From JANYBV01 sp043763155 (GTDB lineage Bacteria > Pseudomonadota > Alphaproteobacteria > Rickettsiales > SXRF01): a DNA stretch of 5,525 nucleotides. Position 1 is the stretch's first letter. Each line of letters starts with the position of its first letter. Shown in pieces: positions 1 through 4,204 of the stretch. The stretch covers positions 1 through 5,525 of the forward strand of contig JAYULW010000045.1 of NCBI GenBank assembly GCA_043763155.1, written 5' to 3'. The translations under genes were made by a program, and so were the position numbers. Under the pieces are notes generated by a model. The model saw only the letters and a program-made list of their open reading frames with translations. It did no database searches and was not told the DNA's origin.

Positions 1-226
1 ACCCGCCAAGCAACCCGCCGCCGATGACAGCAACCACCTGCCCTGCGCCGCCGCCAATCGCGCTACCGGCCAAGCCGCCAGTCACAACGCCTGCGGCAAC
101 CGCTACGTCTTTCTTGCTAAGTGCGCCGCCATTTTCCACGCCTTTGCCCGGTGCGCCGTTAGGCTCGGTACATGCGGTCAGCATCGAAGCCGTAACCAGT
201 ACCGCCATAAATCGGGAATATTTCAT
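1..226 (-). CDS. Glycine-zipper lipoprotein, 3' end cut off by window edge
   Basis: The visible N-terminal 75 residues start with a short lipoprotein signal peptide: MKYSR, a hydrophobic stretch, then the lipobox LTAC with the lipidated Cys at residue 19. Thr follows the Cys and there is no Asp at +2, so outer-membrane sorting is expected by the usual Lol rule. A short polar linker (about 20-38) leads into an Ala/Gly/Val-rich segment with GxxxG spacing (about 39-75), typical of glycine-zipper '2TM' domains such as the rickettsial 17-kDa surface antigen and related small lipoproteins. Those family names are from memory of the motif, not a search. The start is supported by GGAGA at 232-236, 5 nt upstream. 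A terminator (338-375) separates it from the upstream gene, so it should have its own promoter in 227-337, although I cannot point to convincing -35/-10 boxes. The function is likely structural, at the envelope. The C-terminus is not visible. Confidence 0.8.
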   Translation of the reverse strand, partial: MKYSRFMAVLVTASMLTACTEPNGAPGKGVENGGALSKKDVAVAAGVVTGGLAGSAIGGGAGQVVAVIGGGLLGG

Positions 227-250
227 ATAGTTCTCCAGTCAATAAGTGAA

Positions 251-337
251 TCAATCCGGCCACATCATGCCGCCGGCCATATAAGGATGCGACCAGAGAA
301 AACGGCCCAACATATAAATTTCTAATAAATAGACCAT
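251..337 (-). CDS. Possible 28-residue small ORF in the lipoprotein leader (speculative)
   Basis: An open frame of 28 codons starts with ATG at 337-335, has a second in-frame ATG at 313-311, and ends with TGA at 253-251. The product would be rich in Met, Trp and Tyr (its end reads HPYMAGGMMWPD). It lies between the terminator hairpin of the upstream gene and the lipoprotein start. Against it, neither ATG has a Shine-Dalgarno sequence, and the first ATG sits directly on the terminator U-tract. It may be a chance ORF or a leader peptide. I list it only because the interval has no other explanation. Confidence 0.15.
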   Translation of the reverse strand: MVYLLEIYMLGRFLWSHPYMAGGMMWPD

Positions 338-375
338 AAAAACAAAGCGGTCCCTGTAGTTACAGGGACCGCTTT
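338..375 (-). terminator. Strong intrinsic terminator of the minus-strand coiled-coil gene
   Basis: There is a perfect 15-bp inverted repeat: 344-358 (AAAGCGGTCCCTGTA) pairs with 361-375 around a nominal 2-nt centre, so the real loop is probably 4-6 nt. Read on the minus strand, the stem is followed by TTTGTTTTTATGG, a good U-tract. It starts 25 nt after the stop codon at 401. On the plus strand the stem is followed by ATAATCACG, which is a poor U-tract, so termination should be mainly of minus-strand transcripts. Confidence 0.9.
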
Positions 376-400
376 ATAATCACGTCAAATTGAAGAACGA

Positions 401-871
401 TTACGCTTTACCAGCCGTAACGGGAGCAGGTTCTATGCTTTCAAGGTTGAAGATGCTTTCCATGTTCGGAATCACCTTATCAATCCGCAACGAAGCACGA
501 AGATATTCTTCAGCTTGCACCGCCTGTGATTTATCAAGCGGGTTACCGCCTTCATTTTCAAGGCGCTGCAGTTCTTCTGCGGCCATCTTCAGGCGTTCGC
601 GCAACTGTGTAAGCCACTGCGGGCCTTTTTCCGAAATCTTGCGTGCGGCCGAAAGCCCGCGGCGATAGGATTCCATCCAGCGTTCAAGCGTTTCCACCTC
701 ATGGCGGATGCCTTCCTGCTCCAGCGCATTCTCGTATTTCACCAGCAGGCGTTTCAGGTCGTTGGTAAGGGTCTCGGCTTCGCAAAGCTGTTGGTCCAAC
801 GGGCTGTGCGGTGCTTCGCAATGTTCCACATTAGGCGTGGGGGCTTCAATAATAGGTTGTACGGCGGTCAT
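401..871 (-). CDS. Hypothetical soluble helical/coiled-coil protein, 156 aa
   Basis: I do not recognise this family. The protein has no signal peptide or membrane segment. A Pro-rich N-terminal stretch (about 1-25) precedes a highly charged, probably all-helical body: about 26-80 with a Leu/Glu/Lys/Arg pattern suggesting coiled coil, and about 86-108 with the heptad-like LTQLRERLKMAAEELQRLEN. A second short helical region lies around 114-135, with a Pro-containing tail to 156. The only Cys residues are at 18 and 30. The start at 871 is supported by AAAGGAGA (884-877), 5 nt upstream. It lies 104 nt downstream of the YqjE-like gene on the same strand and is followed by a strong terminator, so it is either the last gene of that operon or a single unit with its own promoter (see 892-897). 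The role is unknown. By context it might be a cytoplasmic partner of the membrane proteins upstream, which is inference only. Confidence 0.85.
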   Translation of the reverse strand: MTAVQPIIEAPTPNVEHCEAPHSPLDQQLCEAETLTNDLKRLLVKYENALEQEGIRHEVETLERWMESYRRGLSAARKISEKGPQWLTQLRERLKMAAEELQRLENEGGNPLDKSQAVQAEEYLRASLRIDKVIPNMESIFNLESIEPAPVTAGKA

Positions 872-891
872 GGCAGTCTCCTTTCAAAAAT

Positions 892-897
892 ACTATA
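892..897 (-). promoter_or_regulatory. Possible -10 box (TATAGT) for the coiled-coil gene
   Basis: On the minus strand the 104-nt gap between the YqjE-like gene and the coiled-coil gene contains TATAGT, preceded by GGGG. No good -35 lies at 16-18 nt: the best nearby sequence is TTTACC, at about 21 nt spacing. Transcription from here would give a leader of only about 15 nt, carrying the AAGGAGA ribosome binding site. This is a weak call, and readthrough from the upstream operon is equally possible. Confidence 0.25.
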
Positions 898-975
898 CCC
901 CTATCTGAACATGTATGCGGTAAAGATGCAGCGCGGATACAGCGCCACATCATAAAATTAGGGTAAGGAAAAAAA

Positions 976-1407
976 TTAATAGCGGCGCGTCTGCGACGAG
1001 CGATAGGCCTCGCCAAACCCATCAAGGAAGCTATCGGCCAAACCATACATGCGGTCAGCCAGGTCCGCCTTATCGGTAAAGCCCTGCCCGCGCAGTTGTT
1101 TCAAAACACGCAGCTTGCGCTTCGTCATGCGCAAAAGCGCATACGTCACCATCAGGCCCATAATCATCAGGAAAATCGTAGCGGCCAGCGGGTCCAGCCC
1201 GCCAGAAAAGACAAGCTCCTGATAGGCTACGTAAAAGCAGCCTATCAGGAGCGCCCCTGCCATAAAGCCTGTAGCAACCGCAAGCGCAATAACGCCCGCA
1301 ATATCTTTCATCAGGCGGCGCATCATGCGCGCCTTCAACAGATCCCCACCCAGGGAGGTAATCCCCAGCAAGGTACTCAGGTTCATTATGGACTTTAGTC
1401 TCGGCAT
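976..1407 (-). CDS. YqjE-like (DUF1469 / phage-holin-superfamily) inner-membrane protein
   Basis: The 143-residue protein has two predicted membrane helices, at about 36-62 (IAGVIALAVATGFMAGALL...) and about 73-93 (LAATIFLMIMGLMVTYALL). The N-terminus is short and basic (KARMMRRLMKD) and the cytosolic tail is charged (RMTKRKLRVLKQ...). This architecture, directly downstream of a DUF883 gene, matches the YqjD-YqjE pair of enterobacteria. The assignment is from layout and topology, not an alignment. I chose the ATG at 1407 because it lies one base after the TAA of the upstream gene (TAATATG), which suggests translational coupling; there is no Shine-Dalgarno. Alternatives are the in-frame ATG at 1386, also without a good SD, and an upstream ATG at 1446 that overlaps the DUF883 gene and is unlikely. 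The coding sequence contains a perfect 14-bp inverted repeat (1215-1252), described separately. The molecular function of the family is not established. Confidence 0.75.
   Translation of the reverse strand: MPRLKSIMNLSTLLGITSLGGDLLKARMMRRLMKDIAGVIALAVATGFMAGALLIGCFYVAYQELVFSGGLDPLAATIFLMIMGLMVTYALLRMTKRKLRVLKQLRGQGFTDKADLADRMYGLADSFLDGFGEAYRSSQTRRY
1205..1252 (-). terminator. Intragenic perfect 14-bp hairpin with following U-rich stretch
   Basis: GCTCCTGATAGGCT (1215-1228) and AGCCTATCAGGAGC (1239-1252) are exact reverse complements around a 10-nt loop. The structure lies wholly inside the YqjE-like coding sequence, over codons 53-64 at the end of the first membrane helix. In the transcript the stem is followed by CUUGUCUUUUC, resembling a moderate intrinsic terminator. 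The Ile codon within the stem is ATA, usually a rarer choice where ATC is preferred, and it is needed for the pairing with UAU opposite. The structure is certain at sequence level. That it terminates or regulates transcription is inference. Confidence 0.5.
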
Positions 1408-1408
1408 A

Positions 1409-1693
1409 TTAGCGACGGAACAAAGAGCCAAGGATAAAGCCAGCACCCAGCGCGATCAGCGTGGACTGCACAGGCTTATTATGGATTTGTTCGGAAACGG
1501 TGTCGGCAGCATGCGAAATTTCGCTGCTGGTGGTGCTGAACAAAGAGCGAACCTTGTCCGAGGTGGACTTAGCAGCCGTGCGCACATCGCTTGCAACATC
1601 GTTAGCGGCTTTCGTCGCTTCGTTGTGAACAGTGTTTGCAGTGCTCTTCAGGTCGTTCAGTGCTTCTTTAGGGGTGGTGGTGTTGGAATACAT
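1409..1693 (-). CDS. DUF883-like (ElaB/YqjD family) membrane-anchored protein, 94 aa
   Basis: A hydrophilic, Ala/Thr/Ser/Lys-rich amphipathic helical body (about 8-72) is followed by a single C-terminal membrane anchor (about 75-92, beginning PVQSTLIALGAG) ending in the basic FRR. That is the hallmark layout of ElaB/YqjD proteins. E. coli YqjD is reported to be a stationary-phase, inner-membrane protein that binds ribosomes through its N-terminal part; whether this protein does so is unknown. CAAGGAGC (1706-1699) lies 5 nt before the ATG. The stop abuts the YqjE-like start, as in yqjD-yqjE. Its last 40 residues align without gaps to the other DUF883-like protein (2277-2537), with 23 identities by hand count, so the two are paralogues. 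Confidence 0.85.
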   Translation of the reverse strand: MYSNTTTPKEALNDLKSTANTVHNEATKAANDVASDVRTAAKSTSDKVRSLFSTTSSEISHAADTVSEQIHNKPVQSTLIALGAGFILGSLFRR

Positions 1694-1715
1694 AGTAAGC
1701 TCCTTGAGAAATGAA

Positions 1716-1740
1716 GGGAGGCCGGACCATCCGGCCTCCC
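1716..1740 (-). repeat. GC-rich intercistronic hairpin (11-bp stem)
   Basis: GGGAGGCCGGA (1716-1726) pairs perfectly with TCCGGCCTCCC (1730-1740) around a 3-nt loop. It lies 7 nt after the stop of the glycine-zipper gene and about 10 nt upstream of the ribosome binding site of the next gene. On the minus strand it is followed by TTCATTTCTC, only a poor U-tract, so it could be a leaky terminator or a 3'-end mRNA stabiliser that sets different levels for the two cistrons. The pairing is directly visible; the function is inferred. Confidence 0.7.
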
Positions 1741-1747
1741 GGTAGAA

Positions 1748-2251
1748 TTACATCTTGTCTTTGTACTGGTTGTACAGGCGGTCGTAAGCGTCGCGCGTGG
1801 CGGGCTTTGCATTGTCCCAGCCAAGGTTAGACGTGCCGCGCGCCTTTTCCCATTCGCGGCCCAGCTGCGGTTCGATCTCATCGAACTGACGGCCAGGGTT
1901 GCGCGTATAAGCTTCTACGCCATGGCGATATGCCGGACGGTAGTCGTTATACGTGGTTTCCTCAGCGACATACGGACGGTCGAGATAATTCTCGCTCCAG
2001 TATGCATCTTCGGTGGTGGGGTTGATTTCCTGTGCAACGCCCTTACCGGCCAATGCCCCCACGATGCCGCCAATGGCAACACCTGCGGCCATGCCGGGGA
2101 GACCGGCAACGGTGCCAAGCATTGCGCCCTGTGCCGCGCCAACAACGGCCGCACCGGCTGCAGCACCCACAGCCGCGCCAACAGCGCCGCCAACGGGATG
2201 ATCACCATATTCGCCTTCATGCGTTGCGATTTTTTCTTTCTTAGTAGACAT
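1748..2251 (-). CDS. Glycine-zipper protein with aromatic/acidic C-terminal domain, 167 aa
   Basis: A polar N-terminus (MSTKKEKIATHEGEYGDHP) is followed by a long Gly/Ala-rich hydrophobic stretch (about 20-73) with repeated GxxxG and GxxxA spacing, which could form one or two membrane helices packed as a glycine zipper. There is no cleavable signal peptide or lipobox. Residues about 78-167 are soluble and rich in Tyr, Trp, Asp, Glu and Arg, with patterns YWSENYLDRPYV, YRPAYRHGVEAY, a WEKARG block and ATRDAYDRL. I recall similar tails in uncharacterised bacterial proteins, often near stress genes, but have no search to confirm it. AAGGAGAG (2263-2256), 4 nt upstream, supports the start. It lies between two DUF883-like genes, 25 nt after the first and 54 nt before the second, so co-transcription is likely. 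Function unknown; an envelope or stress role is inferred from context. Confidence 0.8.
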   Translation of the reverse strand: MSTKKEKIATHEGEYGDHPVGGAVGAAVGAAAGAAVVGAAQGAMLGTVAGLPGMAAGVAIGGIVGALAGKGVAQEINPTTEDAYWSENYLDRPYVAEETTYNDYRPAYRHGVEAYTRNPGRQFDEIEPQLGREWEKARGTSNLGWDNAKPATRDAYDRLYNQYKDKM

Positions 2252-2276
2252 AAAACTCTCCTTGAAATGAATGAAA

Positions 2277-2537
2277 CTAGCGGCGGAACAATGCGGCCAG
2301 CACGTAACCTGCGCCGAGCGCGATCAGGCTGGATTGTACGGGGCGGTTGCGGATTTCGCGGGTAACTGCTTCAGCAGTGCCCGATACTTCCTTATATGTA
2401 CCGCCGATAATGCCAGAAAGCTTCTGGCCAGCGCGGTGCGCCATAACGGTCAGGCCGTCATCAGTGTTCTTGGTGTTGGAACGTGTATCTTGAACCGGGC
2501 GGTTCAGGGTTTCGTCTTTTGCAGCAGTGTAAGCCAT
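2277..2537 (-). CDS. DUF883-like (ElaB/YqjD family) membrane-anchored protein, 86 aa
   Basis: This is the first gene of the minus-strand cluster. A hydrophilic N-terminal half is followed by an amphipathic helix (about 45-63) and a C-terminal membrane anchor (about 66-84, starting PVQSSLIALGAG) ending in FRR, as in ElaB/YqjD proteins. It is a paralogue of the 94-residue protein encoded at 1409-1693; the C-terminal 40 residues are much more alike than the N-terminal halves. The pentapeptide NRPVQ occurs twice, at residues 12-16 and 64-68. AAGGAGAG (2549-2542) lies 4 nt before the ATG. Family members are single-pass inner-membrane proteins linked to stationary phase and stress in E. coli. The promoter should lie in the 275-bp region upstream (2538-2812). 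Confidence 0.8.
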   Translation of the reverse strand: MAYTAAKDETLNRPVQDTRSNTKNTDDGLTVMAHRAGQKLSGIIGGTYKEVSGTAEAVTREIRNRPVQSSLIALGAGYVLAALFRR

Positions 2538-2812
2538 GTGACTCTCCTTAAAGGATGCAGGGGGTTAAAAACTGCCGGTGCGGATTGTGCAACTGCATTA
2601 CCCCAGAGTCTAAGCAACAAGGCGTTATGAAACGATACGGTAACCTCAACATCGCCGTAATTTCTGTGTAAAGACTGTAAACTCGCTGTTTTCTTGGCTT
2701 TATCGTGCCTTTACGCCGCAGCCCCCCACTCCACATATGAAGTTGATGCCGGTAGGGTTACCGTGTTTTCAGCCCAAAAACATTGGGCAAAACACCTAAA
2801 AGGAATTATTTT
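2538..2812. promoter_or_regulatory. Divergent intergenic control region
   Basis: These 275 bp separate the minus-strand DUF883 operon from the plus-strand 53-residue protein and must hold promoters for both. I looked on both strands for sigma70-like boxes at 16-18 nt spacing and for the alphaproteobacterial EcfG pattern (GGAAC, about 16-17 nt, then CGTT) and found no convincing match, so no promoter is placed. Visible structure: an inverted pair ACGGTAACC (2637-2645) and GGTTACCGT (2756-2764), a small CGGTA/TACCG hairpin (2750-2763), and the long leader hairpin at 2763-2795. I see no credible gene here: the apparent ORFs overlapping this region lack ribosome binding sites. Confidence 0.5.
2763..2795 (+). 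promoter_or_regulatory. Leader hairpin upstream of the 53-residue protein
   Basis: GTGTTTT (2763-2769) pairs with AAAACAC (2789-2795), and GCCCAA (2772-2777) pairs with TTGGGC (2783-2788). This gives a 13-bp two-part stem with a 2-nt bulge (CA) and an AAACA loop. It ends about 5 nt before the AAAAGGA ribosome binding site and 17 nt before the ATG. It could protect the 5' end, tune translation or be an operator at DNA level. It has no U-tract, so it is not a normal terminator on either strand. Confidence 0.55.
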
Positions 2813-2974
2813 ATGACCAGCACCCCAAGCAACAACACCCCCACCCAGAAGCCACAACAGAATCAGCAGAGCCAGCAGAACCGCACCTCGAACCCCGCTC
2901 AGGACGAGCAGGCTAAGAAGTCTTCCACTGAAGGCAAAAGCGATTCTTGCGGGACTTCTTCCAGCAAAATGTAA
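2813..2974 (+). CDS. Small disordered Gln/Asn/Ser-rich protein, 53 aa
   Basis: The product is entirely hydrophilic and low-complexity. Thr/Ser/Asn/Pro-rich at the start, it has a Gln/Asn-rich stretch in the middle (QKPQQNQQSQQN, about 12-23) and a Lys/Glu/Ser/Gly-rich end with one Cys (residue 46). No membrane helix or known fold is visible, and it is probably intrinsically disordered. I chose the ATG at 2813 rather than the in-frame one at 2783, because AAAAGGA (about 2798-2804) sits about 8 nt upstream and the 2783 ATG lies inside the leader hairpin with no SD. It is divergent from the DUF883 operon and is followed by two hairpins, the second a strong terminator, so it appears to be its own short transcript. 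It resembles small hydrophilic stress or desiccation proteins only in composition; I do not recognise a family. The good RBS, the leader hairpin and the terminator together argue that it is real. Confidence 0.65.
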   Translation: MTSTPSNNTPTQKPQQNQQSQQNRTSNPAQDEQAKKSSTEGKSDSCGTSSSKM

Positions 2975-2988
2975 TATGTAGTGTTGTT

Positions 2989-3016
2989 GGCGGTAACGGC
3001 TACGGCCATTACCGCC
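2989..3016 (+). repeat. Hairpin with C(UACG)G tetraloop downstream of the small protein
   Basis: GGCGGTAA (2989-2996) pairs with TTACCGCC (3009-3016). After a C/A mismatch, GGC (2998-3000) pairs with GCC (3005-3007), closing a TACG loop with a C-G pair. This is a UNCG-type loop, known to be unusually stable in RNA. No U-tract follows, so it is more likely an RNA-stabilising 3' element than a terminator. It begins 14 nt after the stop codon. Confidence 0.65.
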
Positions 3017-3027
3017 CATAATGCCCC

Positions 3028-3060
3028 AAAAAGGACGCGAACTTCGGTTCCGTCCTTTTT
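3028..3060 (+). terminator. Intrinsic terminator with C(UUCG)G tetraloop
   Basis: AAAAAGGACG (3028-3037) pairs with CGTCCTTTTT (3051-3060), and GAAC (3039-3042) pairs with GTTC (3047-3050), with one bulged C (3038) and a TTCG loop. The stem ends in five T on the plus strand. The A-run on the other side makes it potentially bidirectional. It should end the transcript of the 53-residue protein and lies only 22 nt before the ATG of the AI-2E-family permease. Confidence 0.9.
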
Positions 3061-3082
3061 GATAATCCAGAAGGACCTTTAT

Positions 3083-4204
3083 ATGCTGCCAGGCGAAAAA
3101 GTTCCGAACATAGTGCCATTGCCAACGCCAATAGATGAAGCAATGCCACTGCCGGAAATACAGATCGAACCCATCAACCTCAACACCCTCTTTTTGGGTG
3201 GCTTGTTCATCTTCGCAACCCTCACCGCGCTCTACGTGGCCCAGCCCATTGCGTTGCCCGTCGTCTTCGCGTTCGTATTAAAACTGATGCTGCAACCTGC
3301 GCTGCGGGTCCTGGAGCGCCTGCGCGTTCACCGCGCCCCTTCCAGCATCATCATCCTGCTCGCCGTTTTCGGGTTCCTCTTCGGCCTCGGCACCATGCTC
3401 GCCCAGCCCGCCAGCAACTGGGCCGAAAAACTCCCCTCCGCCATGTCGCGCCTGCAAGAGCGCATCACCCCCATCAGCAAACCGATTCAGGAAACCCAGA
3501 AATTCATGCTCCACGCCGAAGACATGACGCAGGCTCCCGGCCCCAAAGTCATGCCCGTCGCCGTGCAGGGCACGCGCCTGTTCGACAAAATCATGGCCAG
3601 CTCCCGCAATTTCCTGAGTGGCATGTTCATGACCATCGTACTCGTATTTTTCTTCATGGTGTCGGGCGACACGTTCCTGCGCCGCCTTGTCGAAATTCTT
3701 CCCCGCTTCAAAGATAAACGCCAGGCCGTGGACATCTCCCAGCAAATCGAGCGGGACATCTCCACCTATCTCTTCACCATATCAGTCATGAATGCCCTCG
3801 TAGGCATCGCAACCGGCATCGTCGCCTACACCTCAGGCCTCGGCGATCCGCTGCTATGGGGAACCCTCGCATTTTTGCTCAACTACATCCCCATCGTCGG
3901 CCCCCTCATCATGACCGCCATCCTGTTTTTCGCGGGCGTTATTGCACTGCCCGACGGCAGCAGTTTCCTGCCCGCCATCCTTTATTTCGGCATTCATTTG
4001 CTGGAAGGAACCTTCACCACCCCCATGCTGCTCGCCCAGCGCTTCACGCTTAATCCCGTGCTGGTAATGCTCTCCGTCATGTTCTGGTACTGGATGTGGG
4101 GCTTCCCCGGCGCCATCCTCTCCACCCCCATGCTCGCCATCATGAAAATCATCTGCGACCGCATCCACCGCCTGAAAGCCTTCGGGCATTTCCTGGAGGG
4201 CTAA
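3083..4204 (+). CDS. AI-2E transporter (UPF0118/PerM) family membrane protein, 373 aa
   Basis: This polytopic inner-membrane protein has hydrophobic segments at about 35-52, 54-72, 87-108, 176-195, 231-252, 256-288 (likely two helices), 296-318 and 325-352. The soluble stretch between the third and fourth (about 109-175) is typical of the family. The diagnostic motif LNYIPIVGP (266-274) is present, preceded by GLGDPLLWGTLAFL, and the end has GFPGAILSTPMLAIMK (340-355). The length fits the usual 340-380 residues. Members include TqsA, linked to AI-2 export, and proteins proposed to be ion antiporters, so the substrate cannot be told from sequence. I chose the ATG at 3083 because AAGGA (3071-3075) lies 7 nt upstream. 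The frame is open back to 2981, but that would run through the terminator. It overlaps the convergent EEP gene by 4 bp (CTAA). The promoter is unclear: see the terminator finding. Confidence 0.92.
   Translation: MLPGEKVPNIVPLPTPIDEAMPLPEIQIEPINLNTLFLGGLFIFATLTALYVAQPIALPVVFAFVLKLMLQPALRVLERLRVHRAPSSIIILLAVFGFLFGLGTMLAQPASNWAEKLPSAMSRLQERITPISKPIQETQKFMLHAEDMTQAPGPKVMPVAVQGTRLFDKIMASSRNFLSGMFMTIVLVFFFMVSGDTFLRRLVEILPRFKDKRQAVDISQQIERDISTYLFTISVMNALVGIATGIVAYTSGLGDPLLWGTLAFLLNYIPIVGPLIMTAILFFAGVIALPDGSSFLPAILYFGIHLLEGTFTTPMLLAQRFTLNPVLVMLSVMFWYWMWGFPGAILSTPMLAIMKIICDRIHRLKAFGHFLEG

Noticed and set aside
969..998. T7 run just after the YqjE-like stop codon as an intrinsic terminator
   Set aside because: The only upstream stem is a 4-bp CGTC/GACG hairpin (988-998) about 12 nt from the T-run, too weak and too far to call a terminator.
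846..1046. Minus-strand 66-codon frame spanning the gap between the YqjE-like and coiled-coil genes
   Set aside because: It overlaps both genes in another frame, lacks a Shine-Dalgarno sequence, and encodes the RBS of the downstream gene.
1408..1446. Upstream ATG at 1446 for the YqjE-like protein
   Set aside because: It would overlap the DUF883-like gene by about 38 nt and add a sequence not typical of the family; the ATG directly after the TAA is more natural.
1922..2365. Plus-strand frames across the glycine-zipper gene (1922-2365, 2013-2201, 2032-2244)
   Set aside because: They are antisense shadows of a GC-rich Gly/Ala coding region; no ribosome binding site, and Pro/Ala or Cys/Gly-rich composition is expected from the complement.
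2489..2508. Hairpin TGAACC/GGTTCA near the start of the first DUF883-like gene
   Set aside because: The stem is only 6-8 bp inside coding sequence with no U-tract; not strong enough to assign a function.
2783..2812. Upstream in-frame ATG for the 53-residue protein
   Set aside because: It lies inside the leader hairpin and has no ribosome binding site, while the ATG at 2813 has a good one.
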